Shown here: piece by piece, positions 21,794 to 35,940 of the stretch
Position numbering within the stretch: position 1 is the first letter of the stretch
Layout of the letters: every line of letters starts with the position of its first letter
Origin: Adiantum capillus-veneris
Lineage: Eukaryota > Streptophyta > Polypodiopsida > Polypodiales > Pteridaceae
Direction of reading: 5' to 3'
Assembly: GCA_014529385.2 (NCBI GenBank)
Contig: CM043959.1
Span: 87,676,529-87,740,528 of the forward strand
DNA: 64,000 nucleotides
Translations under genes and position numbers: made by a program
The notes under the pieces: model-generated
Database searches by the model: none
Seen by the model: only the letters and a program-made list of their open reading frames with translations
Told to the model about the DNA's origin: nothing

Positions 21794-22891
21794 AACATGG
21801 ATCGCGATCCATGTTGGGAAGCCAAATGGATTTTTCTTGATACCATCAGGTTCAACATGATTAGGAGGTCTTATGGTATCAAAATTTTTAGAAATGAACC
21901 TCTGGATTGGAAGTCAGGTCAATTTTGTCACTTTGCCAGAGTTCCTGCCATTTTTGGGCTTTTGGTATGGTTTTTTGTATCCAAATTCAATTTTGAAAGG
22001 ACCACTAGACTCTTTGTGATGCCCTCTAGCTATGGTCATGTACCTTAGTGCCAAAATGTACTAAAACTTGACTCACAGCTAGTCCTTGGCCTACTGATAC
22101 TGGCTATATGGTTTTTAAATGTTTTGGAGTTTTTAAGGTCAACCAAAAGTCAGTTTTAGGGTCTGTTCCAGTGGTTTCTTCCTTGATCTAATTTTTGCCT
22201 CTTTTTCCCTCTTTTTGAACTTTTTTGATAAGGGTTCCTTGGGAGAAAGTACTTCAAATGTTATCACTTTTCTACTTGCCCAATATCAGCTCAAAATTCC
22301 AAAAAGGTACATGGATCGTGATCCATGTTTAACAAGATTTTAGACTGATACTTTGTGAGTTTGTGATAAAAGGTTTGGTGATGCTATTCTCCAATTTTTT
22401 TGGATTTGATCAACTTTTTCCAAGTCAAAATCAAGATTTTGTGTCTGCTTTATGGTTTTTTGCAAACAACTCCTTTTTTGTATTTTGATCAGGTTTTTTC
22501 ACTTTCTGGCTATGGCTCCTTTTGGAAAAGTTGTTCCCTTAGTAATCAGGAGTGCACTAGTCAAATTTTATTGTCAGATGTCTACGTGGTACATGGATCA
22601 CGATCCATGTTGGGAAGCATCTGGTCATGATTTTTGGTTTATTGGTTCTCTGCTTCTAGTTGATCCCAATTCTCTTCACTTTTTGAATTTGGACAAGTAA
22701 AAGTTCAGTTTTTCCAATTTTCCTCAATTTCCAAGGTTTTGCTCTGCTCAACCCAATTTCTTGATTTAAATGATCTTTTAGCACTCTATTTCTGACCAAA
22801 CTCAAGGTTCTGGTGCCTGAGAGCCTGCTCTAAGCAAAGGAAACAATATTAGCACATTTTGCTAGAAAGGTACATGGATTGCGATCCATGT
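21794..22891 (-). repeat. Leader palindromes of element C (four sites)
   Basis: Sites at 21794-21815 (a perfect 22-bp palindrome), 22309-22328, 22591-22610 and 22872-22891. The core is ACAT-ggat-CGCG-atcc-ATGT. The three imperfect sites differ only at the centre: CGTG, CACG and TGCG, each one C-to-T or G-to-A change at a CpG. Spacings are about 514, 282 and 281 bp. Words beside the sites recur (GTACATGG before, TGTTGGGAAGC after), consistent with degenerate tandem repeats in the leader. The position between PBS and gag is the same as in element A. Confidence 0.88.
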
Positions 22892-23417
22892 TGGACAGGC
22901 AAATTGGAAATTTTTTGCACAATCTGTTTCTAGCAAGCTTGTCTATCCCCTTTTTGAAGGTTTTGCTGGGTTTGGTTCAGTTTTGAAGCTCTGACCATCA
23001 ATTTTTCAATTTTTCAAAGTTATGGTCTTCGACACCAAAATAAGGTTTTTGACAACTTTTTTCTCGATCCTTTTGGCCCCGAATGATGGTGCAATTTGTT
23101 AATTAACCTACTCCTATAAACTGAAATAAATCCACAAACATAAATGAATTTAACAGTACAAAAACGACATCGAAGTGTGTGGTGGAACAATCCTTTTCAA
23201 GCATGGGAAAATCAAATAACAAAGCACTCTCTTTTACTTCACTCATAGCTTTCTTTGCTCATAAGGAGTAGCACTGTCTAGTTTCGGACTCCAGTCTCTA
23301 CTAAGCACTAAACCTACGTGTAGCTTCTTTACTGTCTATGTGTAAGTGGAATGGGTGTCAAATGCTTTGGAAGGGATTTTTTTGTACACTGAGCCACTCA
23401 CCACCAAGGATCGATTT

Positions 23418-23434
23418 CCCTGGCAAAGGCGCCA
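23418..23434 (-). other. Primer binding site of element C (tRNA-Asp-like)
   Basis: TGGCGCCTTTGCCAGGG on the minus strand, one base from the LTR end at 23436. The same type as in element A. Confidence 0.75.
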
Positions 23435-23435
23435 A

Positions 23436-24338
23436 TGTTAGCGGGTCGCCGCAACGGACGTCTGCAACATAGCTTTTTGTACTAAAATAATGTCAATATG
23501 CAAGGAAGCGACTTGGGATGGGGCATGGAGACTTAATGAGAGTGTCAATCTCACCAAAGTGAACTCAGAGGGCTACTCATACTATGACAAAAGCAAATCA
23601 ACCACTTCCTAGTCAGAGAATCAGTATGCATCCAATCGCACCGCTCTAGGTCATCATGCCTTTTCGGCATCCAAAAACAAATTTGGAATGCAACGAAACT
23701 TAAGGAGAGGTACTACAATACCTAGGGGCACAATCCTACCAAGTTCTGCAACCATCTGGGAAGGTACATAAAATCACGATTCATCACAAAAAATGTGCAA
23801 AAATTGAAACAGAAGTATACAAAAAGGTCCCCCTTAAGCATAGAAACACTTATCCATGGTCAAAACATCAAAAAACAACAATTTTAACCTTCAAATCAAT
23901 GCATTTAGCTCACACGCAATGCGTCGTGACCACATCAAAATTGAGAATGGTTATACTTAAACTGTAGAGCAAGAGACAAGGAACACAATATTCTATTTGG
24001 AAATGAATTCTGATTACCAGTCCAGGAGAAAAGTGGATTACAACTTGTAGCAGTAAGAGGCTTCTCACAATGAACGTTCAAAACTCCTTCAAACTAATGA
24101 TATCCTTTTGTCTAAAATTAAGGGTTTTTACTTAAAGGATAAGGGAACTTTCCCATGGCCATTCGGCCACTTACAAGGGGTGTAGACTCAGAGAGGCTGA
24201 GAGGGTATGCCAAAATATATTACAATTACAAATCTTCATTAACTGAATCACACTGCTTTGTTCGGAAAAATGAGCGAGTATTACAGGGTTTGGCGTACAT
24301 CTGCCTGTTATGTGCCAGTCCACTGTGTCCACCAAACA
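23436..24338 (-). repeat. 5' LTR of element C
   Basis: A 903-bp LTR aligning with 17841-18742 throughout (for example AACACTTATCCATGGTCAAA and GATATCCTTTTGTCTAAAA). It has scattered substitutions and small indels, so the insertion is not recent. It lacks the 47-bp duplication found in the partner. Confidence 0.88.
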
Positions 24339-27710
<3,372 letters not shown>

Positions 27711-27829
27711 TGTTACCATATACATGTGGTAGTTATGTGTGTGAACACACTAGGACCACCGGGGCATTTTTTCCCTCTTTAGGAGGTTTTTTCCCCCGAG
27801 CACTGTATATACGCCCATCACTCACATCC
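27711..27829 (+). repeat. Truncated 5' LTR of element J
   Basis: Matches the first about 117 bp of the LTR at 33354 (TGTTACCATATACATGTG through TATATACGCCCATCACT) and then changes abruptly to element I sequence. Confidence 0.85.
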
Positions 27830-28089
27830 GTTCAGCGAAATCTGCAAAACAGGCTTGGGATATTTTGGCTGGTCTTTATGCAAGTCGCAATGAGGCTTGA
27901 AGGAGTACGAGCGGAAGTGCGACGCGAGAGAGAGTGCGAGAAGAAGAGCACGACGATATGGTGAACTAACTCTACTGTAATGTGTAGAGCATAGTGAGTG
28001 CTTATTAGGTTTTTACAAAAGAATATGTGTACATACCTAGCGGCCCGCCCACTTACCTGGGTGACCACATTGGGCTTTATACCCCAACA
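27830..28089 (-). repeat. 3' LTR of element I with adjacent polypurine tract
   Basis: On the minus strand, TTTAAGTGGGAGGT (polypurine tract, about 28090-28103) is followed by TGTTGGGGTATAAAGCCC, a plausible LTR start with a TATA-like motif. The outer end is taken where element J sequence resumes; no clean CA terminus is seen, so the last bases may be lost. Confidence 0.65.
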
Positions 28090-28178
28090 ACCTCCCACTT
28101 AAAGTCCAATGTGGTACTTTAAGTGTGAGAGAAGCTACTATACAAGCTAATATACAAGAGATGTAGAGAAGTGATGTA

Positions 28179-29762
28179 CTACCCTACACCTAACTGCTTG
28201 CGAAAATGCGCAAAGCTCTCTAAGGGAAGTCCTTTTGTAAGTAGATCAGCAGGATTTTTTGTGGTGTGAACTTTGACAAGCTGAAGTTTCTTATCCTCGA
28301 GCATTTCCCTGATGAAATGATACTTCACATCCACATGCTTTGTCTTTGAGCGATAAACTGGATTGCGAGCCAATTGTATAGCACTTTGACTATCACAATA
28401 TAACATAGGCATATCTTCTTTGATTCCCAAATCTGTTACTAGTCGATTAAGCCAAATTGATTCTTTGCATGCCTCTGATGCTGCAACATATTCAGCCTCT
28501 GTAGTAGACTGAGTAACACAATCTTGTAATCTAGAACGCCATGATACTGCTCCACCAGCCAATGTAAAGACATACCCTGACGTAGACCTTCGGTTGTCTA
28601 AGTCACCTACATAATCTGAGTCTGTAAAATCCTTTACACTTAGCTCCTGACTCCCATAGCATATACGCATACTCTTTGTAGCTTTCAGGTATCTCAATAT
28701 TCCTTTCACTGCCTCCCAATGTTTCTTGCCTGGGTTTGACATGTATCGACTTACTACTCCCACTGCAAATTCAATGTCTGGGCGAGTAGCAATCATTGCA
28801 TACATCAAACTACCCACTGCAGACGCATATGGAATCTTATCCATTTCAGCATTTTCTTCCTCAAACACAGGACAATCTTGTTTGCTAAGTTTCACATATG
28901 GTGGCAATGGAACACTCAGTGCCTTTCCCTTCTCCATATTGAAACGTTGCAAAACCTTGTCAATATACTCTGTTTGAGATAACCAAAACAACTTCTTTGA
29001 TCTGTCTCTCTCAATGCGCATACCAAGTATATGACTTGCCTCACCCATGTCTTTCATGTCAAACGATTTTGCCATCTTTGACTTCAAAGCTGAAATTTCT
29101 TCCAAGTGCTTGCCAGCAATCAACATGTCATCCACATACAAAATAAGGATCAGCCAACTGCCATCCTTAGCCTTCTTTGTATATAGACAATGATCGAACT
29201 CACTACGTTTGTAGCCTTCAGAAAGCATAAACTTGTGGAATTTATGGTACCATGCCCTCGGTGATTGTTTTAAGCCATAAAGACTCTTTAACAACTGGCA
29301 TACCCAATCTTCCTTGCCTTTCTCAACAAACCCTTCTGGCTGCTGCATGTAAATTTCCACATCTAAATCACCATGCAAGAACACTGTATTGACATCCATT
29401 TGGTGCAACACCAAATCTAATATGGCAACCAATGCAAGAAAGCATCTCAATGTAGTCATTTTGACCACCGAAGAGAAGACTTCATCAAAGTCAATGCCTT
29501 GTTCTTGCTTAAATCCCTTGGCAACAAGCCTTGCTTTGTACTTTGGCTGACTATCATGAGCGGTGATCTTATACCTACAAACCCATTTACAGGGTAGAGC
29601 CTTTTTGCCCCGTGGTAATTTAACTAGCTTCCATGTCTGGTTTTTATGCAGAGCTGTCATCTCTGACTGCATGGCCAATTGCCAATTCCCGGAGTCCTTC
29701 ATTTGCACTGCTTCCTTGTAACATGAAGGCTCATTGCAATCAGTCAACATGACATAGTTCAT
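28179..29762 (-). pseudogene. Copia reverse transcriptase-RNase H of element I
   Basis: A 527-codon open frame. The reverse transcriptase begins near residue 40 (WKLVKLPRGKKALPCKWVCR, KARLVAKGFKQEQGIDFDEV), with DVNTVFLHGDLDVEIYMQQPE (19 residues of it conserved in the family) and the catalytic YVDD in LILYVDDMLIAGK. RNase H follows (DFTDSDYVGDLDNRRSTSGY, STTEAEYVAASEACKE, YCDSQSAIQLARNP, HTTKNPADLLTKGLP). Typical length for this part and no internal stop, so this section is well preserved. A frameshift separates it from integrase upstream. Confidence 0.88.
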
Positions 29763-30810
29763 AGATGGAACAAACCTATCAGGAGGTCACGTGACACGTC
29801 GAGATCTACGCACAATAGGTGGCTCAGGCTCGGCCACAACCTGTGGTTCCACTCTATCCTGTCCTTGCTCCTCTTGAGCCCTGACATTTTGTCTTGCACG
29901 TGCAGGTCCATCTTCTTGGAAGACAACTCTTCTAATCTCCTCAACCCTCTCTGGTTTAGAATGATATTTGGATTCATTAAAGTGAACATCATTGCTGCGG
30001 ACAACCTTTCAGGATTCGGGATCCCAAAGTCTGTACCCCATCTCACCAGAATTACCATAGCCTAGAAAGATGCACTTTCTACTCTTTGGCTCAAGTTTGT
30101 TCCTAAACTCCTTTGGAACGTGAGTATATGCCTCACAGCCAAAGACTCTGAGATGCTTGTATGAGGGCATTTTGCCTGACCATACCATCTCTGGCACTGA
30201 ATCCTTCTGCAAAACCTTGCTAGGAGATATATTTACAAGATGAATAGCTGTTGATACAGCTTCAGCCCAAAACCCATTTGGCAGCTGTGCATTAGACAAC
30301 ATACTTCTGACCTTCTCTTGTATGGTCCTATTCATCCTCTCAGCAACACCATTTTGAGGAGGATTGTAAGGAGCAGTAAGTTCACGTTTTATACCTTTTG
30401 ACTCACAAAAGTCCTGAAAGGCCTTTGAAACATACTCTCCACCATTGTCAGTGCGTAAGCATTTAAGCTTCTTGCCACTCTGATTCTCCACAAGTGTCAC
30501 AAACGTTTTGAAAATACTAAATGCTTCATCCTTGTGCTTGAGAAAGTAAACCCATACTTTCCTCGAGTAATCATCTATAAATGTCATAAAGTAAGAAGCT
30601 CCCCCTAGAGATAGGTTAGGCATAGGTCCACACAAATCACTATGAACAAGTGCCAACTGTGTATCTCTTCTACTTCTTCTATGCTTATGTGGCTGCTGTG
30701 TTTGCTTACCATACAGACACAATGTTCACAGAATTCAAAATCATTAAATGAAAAGCCAGGAAAATAACCAGAACGAGACAAGATTTCCATTCCCTTCTTG
30801 GACATATGTC
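29763..30810 (-). pseudogene. Copia integrase of element I, frameshifted
   Basis: The zinc-binding start HSRLGHMSKKGMEIL...CEHC lies in a different frame (30805-30605) from the catalytic core (30722-30009): HSDLCGPM, IDDYSRKVWVYFLKHKDEAF, RTDNGGEYVS and PPQNGVAERMNRTIQEKVR. The second Asp and the Glu are separated by 35 residues, as expected for DDE integrase. A further shift near 30009 leads to a connecting stretch (30058-29762). Three frames are therefore needed, so no functional integrase is encoded. Confidence 0.85.
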
Positions 30811-32160
30811 CTAACCGGCTATGCCCAAAGAAACGTTCGGCTGCTCGGTTACATTGATTACATTTTTAGAGACATTTGATACATAAATCATGTAAAGTCC
30901 TCCAGACTTTACTCCATGTGCTACTGTCATAGAACCCTTGGATATCTTCCACATGTTCTGTCCAAAAGTGGTGACGTAGCCAGCATCATCAAGTAAACCT
31001 GTGTTGATCAAGCTCTTTGTAATTGCAGGAACATGTCTCACATTCTTCAGCGTGAAAGAAGAGCCATTCTGAAACATCAATTGAACATCTCCAACACCTA
31101 AGATCTCACATGTCTGCCCATTGCCCAGCCGAACATGATCTTTAGTGGTCACATAAGAAGTAAACCACTCCTTGTTTGGAGACACATGAAGTGATGCCCC
31201 TGAGTCTATAATCCAGTCACTCAGTGCATTTCCATCAGATGTTGTAAGAAGAGCTGAGTCCATTGTATTCTTCAAGAAGTAGATGTCTCTTGACACTAGA
31301 CTGTCATCCTCTGCAACAGTGTTTGTCACATTTATTTCTTGAATCTTCACTGAGGACTTGTTCTTCTCACCATGGTCTTCAGCTTTCTCTTTGCCTTTTT
31401 CTGCTTTCCATTCTCTGCAGTCTCTTTTCATGTGACCCTTCTTGCCACAATGGTAGCATTCTATGTCACTCTTGCCTTTAGCATTGCGGGACTTGCTACG
31501 AGACTGATTCCTCTTTCCACCTTTGTACTTTTCTTTGGTCATTCCCCTGACAACTAAGGCTGTTCCTTTGCCTTTTTCCATTGTCTTTCTATTGGTTTCT
31601 TCAGTAAGCAGACTTCCTTCTACACCTACTATGTTCAAACCATCTGGAGGTGCAGAATTACTCAAAGCTGTGTGAAAAGTGTCCCAACTTTCCGGCAATG
31701 TGATCAACAGGAACATAGCTCTAACAGGTTCATCAAACTTGACACCTTGAGCTGACAGCTGACTATAGATTGTGTTGAATTCATTCAGATGATTGGACAT
31801 AGGTGTCCCTTCTTTCATCTTCAAGTCAACAAGCTTCTTAAGCCATTATACCTGTGAAGCTGCACTCTGCTTCTCATAAAGATCACTCAGCTTTAACCAT
31901 GCTTGATAAGCCGACATCTCGTCTGCTACATTGAAGTAAACGCTTTCTGCCAAAGTCAGCATAATGGTAGAAAGTGCCAATTCATCCATTTCGCTCCATT
32001 CATCTTCGTCCATATCTTCTGGTTTTATCCCCTTGAGCTTTATAGGTTTTATCTGCTTCTATTGTACCAACACGTGCCAAATCTGCTTCTTCCACAATGG
32101 GAAATTGGTTCCATCCAGCTTCTTGATATTGTAAAGAGCAGTGTCCTGTGATCCAGCCAT
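30811..32160 (-). pseudogene. Copia gag-protease of element I
   Basis: Gag starts at ATG 32160 (MAGSQDTALYNIKKLDGTNF), has stops near 32060 and 31847, and is open from 31824. Gag region: SNHLNEFNTIYSQLSAQGVK. Zinc knuckle CYHCGKKGHMKRDC near residue 120 of the open part. Aspartic protease active site WIIDSGASLHVS, and the usual downstream LGNGQTCEILGVGDV and LKNVRHVPAITKSLI. The frame ends at 30811 where integrase begins in another frame. Confidence 0.87.
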
Positions 32161-32344
32161 AGCTACGCTTCACAGTGGTTTACTTTCCTGGGAAAAATTC
32201 GGCAGAGTTTCCCCTGTAAACTGACCTTTGAACCAATATCAACATGTCAAATGAACCAAGAAAGCTTTAGATTTTGCATAAATTTCGGCAGAGTCTCCTT
32301 TGTAAAATGGCTCTGGTGTACTAAAAACAGACCAAAAAACAGCT

Positions 32345-33278
32345 CAAGGGTATACAGTTTAAGCAGTGTGATGGTGGTATTGCCTTGTGTGAGAAAAGTT
32401 ACATAGAGACATTGCTATGTAAGTTTGGACTTGAGGATTGCAAACCTATTGCCACTCCCATGGAAACAGGTTTGAAGTTTAGTCTACATGATCCTGGCAA
32501 TCCTGCTGATGTCACTCTTTATCAAACTGCTATTGGCTGCCCCATTTATGTATGCAACACGAGGCCGGATATTCAGTTTGCAGTCTCACAGGTCAGCAGA
32601 TTTATGCATAGCCCAGGGTCTAAGCATTGGTAGGCTGTCAAGAGGATTTTCCGCTACCTTAGTGGCACTTTAAATATTGGCTTGTTTTATCCCAAGGGGG
32701 GATCATTGCCGCCAGACTTACATGCTTTTTCGGACTCAGATTGGGCTGGTTGTTTTGACACGCGAGTGTCCACAAGTGGTTTTTGTTTCATGCTTGGCAG
32801 TTCATGTATATCATGGTTGAGCAAGAAGCAACCTACTGTCGCCACTTCGAGTTGTGAGGCTGAGTAAAGGGCAGTCTTCACAGCTACGGTTGAGTGTGTA
32901 TGGCTCAGACGCCTTATGGCTGATTTGGGTGTTGGACAGGACACTGCCAACACTATATACACTGACAGTCAGAGCACATTGGCAGTTGCGAGGAACCCAG
33001 TTTTTCATGCTCGCACAAAGCACATTGAGGTGCATTACCATTATGTCAGGGAGAGGCTCTCAGCAGGAGAGATCAACTTAGCTTATGTGCCAACACAGGA
33101 CAACCTTGCAGATCTTTTCACAAAGGCATTGTCTCGTGAGAGGCTCTCAGCAGGAGAGATCAACTTGGCTTATGTGCCAACACAGGACAACCTTGCAGAT
33201 CTTTTCACAAAGGCATTGTCTCGTGAGAAGCTTGAAGCTTTCCGCAAAGCTTTGGGCTTACTCCCCTTTGTGGACTGA
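32345..33278 (+). pseudogene. 3' end of copia pol of element J with 87-bp in-frame duplication
   Basis: Starts abruptly in reverse transcriptase (KGIQFKQCDGGIALCEKSYI) and continues through LEDCKPIATPMETGL, TRPDIQFAVSQVSRFMHSPG, a TAG near 32631, and RNase H (AFSDSDWAGCFDTRVSTSGF, KKQPTVATSSCEAE, then a stop and shift near 32865). The frame 32916-33278 gives TDSQSTLAVARNPVFHARTK and HIEVHYHYVRERLSAGEINL. A block of 29 residues (RLSAGEINLAYVPTQDNLAD and following) is repeated exactly in tandem: 33051-33137 and 33138-33224. Ends at TGA near 33278, shortly before the 3' LTR. Confidence 0.87.
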
Positions 33279-33353
33279 TCATGTCCTCAGGGCATGGCAC
33301 TTCCCTTTACTCATGTGCCAGCTCTCGTTCACCGCATCACTCCAGGGGGGATT

Positions 33354-33580
33354 TGTTACCATATACATGTGATAGTGATGTGTGTGAACACAATAGGACC
33401 GCCGGGGCATTTTTTCCCTCTTTAGGAGGTTTTTTCCCCCGAGCATTGTATATACGCCCATCACTCTAGGGCTATCTATCTTTCCATTACACACTAAGTA
33501 ATACACTCTCTATTGTGTGCGTTGAGCTTCCTTCGTCTTCTCCAAGCTGTGTGTGTTTCTGTGCAACCCTAATTCCAACA
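33354..33580 (+). repeat. 3' LTR of element J
   Basis: 227 bp, TGTTACCATATAC...AATTCCAACA, preceded by a polypurine stretch (CAGGGGGGATT, about 33343-33353). A TATATA motif lies near 33449 and could be its TATA box. A (TA)n tract follows directly. Confidence 0.85.
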
Positions 33581-35940
33581 TATATATATATATAAAGGTG
33601 AGGAATTTGTATCCTTCACTCAGTCTTGGACTGCTTACCGTCATTTTGTTAGAGAGAGAGTGAGTGTAATTCTGTGAGCTATGTAGTGGTGTTATTTTGT
33701 TGGTCATCATTGACATCTGTGGGCTTTACTCCACCCTGCGACACATGGATCTTGTTAAGGGTGCATCATCTTCACATAATCAATTTATTACTTGTCTAAT
33801 GCTTACTTAGATGTCAGTGTGTTGCTCATCGCCATGGAAGCTTTTATATATTGATGTACATATTTAAACAAAAGGACCTTGTTGTGCTTGATTAACTTTG
33901 ATTGGAATTGTTGACCTCTTGGTAATTGGCTTTGCATTACCTATCTCTTCTTTGATGTTCTCTTGCATTGAATGAAATATTTGACATTGAACACTAGCTT
34001 GCTCCTTTGTCAAGCCTTGCTGGTTCTTAACACTAGCTTAATTATTATATGTATAATTAGTCTTTGAAAGTGATTTTATTAAGGCTATACTAAAGGGATT
34101 CGTTACCTAGACATGGAGTCATTCACATAATATTGGGTGGGGTTGACTGTCATCCCTGATACCTCAAACATAGACCATCCTTTGGATTGAATATGTTGAC
34201 TATTTGTGGAAAAACACATTGAATAGTTAATACCCTTTCCAAATAAAATTTGACTTTGTGGCTTCAACCTTAAACTGTCTATTGATTCTATTCATTATTT
34301 TCTAGTTATTGCAAGAAGCTTTGAGAAAGGACCTGACGCTGATCTTGGAACTATTGATGGCATAGGAAAATTTCTTTTTACCCTAGTTTTTCTACACCCT
34401 TGACTTGACCTTAACTTGTGACTTGAAGCGTCACCAGTTGTTGTGCCTAGCTATTATTTTGAATTTGTTGTGGACAATAGTTTTTTTAATATTTGCAACA
34501 CTTGGATTGGTTTGGGTATTTGTTCTTTGAATACCATGACTTATTTAAGTAGCTCTATTTCTAGGCTAATTGAAGAATGTACTATTTATTGGTTGAATAC
34601 TATACTAATTTTTTCACATTGCTTAGCTTATTGAAATAACCTCCTTTCTTATTGCTGATTTGAGGATAACGATTGTGATACTAAAAATTTCATGGCCTAA
34701 TGAGGCTCCTTTACTATACTATATGGTTTTTGGCCAAGGGATGCTACTTTGCTTAATGATAAAATGAGGTGCCCTTTTACTTAGCTGCTCTTGGCATAGG
34801 CATTTTCTCGTTGTAAATGACTTGACTACAGTGAAGTACATGGAGTTACTGGTGGAATTCACATTAAACACATTCAAGATGGTTTATCACAACTTCATCA
34901 TCCTATGTTTTATCATGCTTTTTCATATGGTTGCTAGCCACTGAACTTTGTTCGTTGTATTTTCACCTATCAAGGCCTATGAAATTGTATCTTCCTTTGG
35001 CAAAGGATTCTTCACTATAGCTATATTATGTATTTGAGATTCCTAGCTACATACATGGGTTAATTTGATCTCCATCAATCTGGATGACTATTTCTTTGTG
35101 GCTTTTCATATTACCTTACACTGCTCTTTTCTTCCTACAGTTAGATAATGTCAAAGGGGTTGAATCCTACTAACTATGACATACTAGCCCACACAAACTA
35201 CATGATTTATTATGTCTAGTGCTTTATCTTAAAATTGATATTTTGTTTTAATCTCTTTACCTAGATTTCCTGTTGATTGTTGTTGTTGGTTGTGGATAGG
35301 TTTCTTCGAGCAATTCCATGCCTTGATACTTTAATCATTGAGATTTGCTTCTATCCAAGCATTGATTGCTCTATAATGATTAGGTTTGAGCCTTTCTTAG
35401 TTCTACTATGAACAAATCTTTGAGCTCGCCTTGATGATTTTTCATGAGGTCGTTCTCTTGCGTGTTGGAGTTTCCAAGCATATAAGATTGGACTTTTGTT
35501 TCAGCCTTGGAATTGTTACTATGTGCACATAACAATAGGCATGATGGAGGGTCACTAGATCAATCCCTCAAAATGAATTGCAGATGCATAATGTAATTTA
35601 GGTTTGCTAAAAGTAACAAAAATTCCACAGTATGTGTTTTGATACATCATGGATTGAAGCTTAAATCACGGCACACATTATGATGGTAATAACTTAATAG
35701 CTCATAAAACTAAATGGTTTATGATTGGTTGGTCCTTATATTGAGATTATTATGATTGCTTGACATGTATCTTTGACCTTGCTTTTTTTATGGCTGTTTA
35801 GTTGGCTATGAATGTGTCCTCCTCTTGGGCTCTTAGTCTTGATACAATGTTCATTATGTCGAGTTCTTTCCCATGAATATGATCGGTTTGGGAAGGCAAC
35901 TTCTCCTAATTTAACCCCATTTTGAACTCCTTGACCACTA
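33581..35940. other. Unclassified AT-rich region, no gene seen
   Basis: Begins with (TA)n at 33581-33594. No long frame, transposon end or RNA gene is recognised. It may include old sequence belonging to the gypsy fragment that follows. Confidence 0.55.

Larger units (their letters stand above)
17794..24338 (-). mobile_element. Element C: complete-ended gag-only LTR retrotransposon
   Basis: A 6.5-kb element with both LTRs: 3' LTR 17794-18742 and 5' LTR 23436-24338, each TGTTAGCGGG...CCACCAAACA on the plus strand. The flanks are CCAGG (17789-17793) and GCAGG (24339-24343), a 5-bp target duplication with one mismatch. Minus-strand order is LTR, tRNA-Asp-like PBS, a leader of about 1.95 kb with four palindromes, decayed gag, a second decayed frame, LTR. 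No protease, reverse transcriptase, RNase H or integrase motif is seen between the LTRs, so it is non-autonomous as it stands. It is the clearest member of the A/B/C group. Confidence 0.85.
27830..32344 (-). mobile_element. Element I: Ty1/copia retrotransposon, minus strand, 5' LTR missing
   Basis: Gag-protease-integrase-reverse transcriptase-RNase H in copia order on the minus strand, interrupted by stops and frameshifts. A 3' LTR of about 260 bp (28089 down to about 27830) follows a polypurine tract. No matching LTR or PBS is found at the other end near 32160-32344, so it is 5' truncated. It occupies the interior of element J. Confidence 0.8.
27711..33580 (+). mobile_element. Element J: Ty1/copia element, internally deleted, nested with element I
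   Basis: A plus-strand copia element whose LTR is TGTTACCATATACATG...TTCCAACA. The 5' LTR survives only as 27711-27829; the 3' part of pol (about 32345-33278) and the complete 3' LTR (33354-33580) remain. Both ends sit in an AT microsatellite: TATAT precedes 27711 and follows 33580, consistent with a 5-bp target duplication, though the repeat weakens this. Between the two parts lies minus-strand copia element I. Confidence 0.75.
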
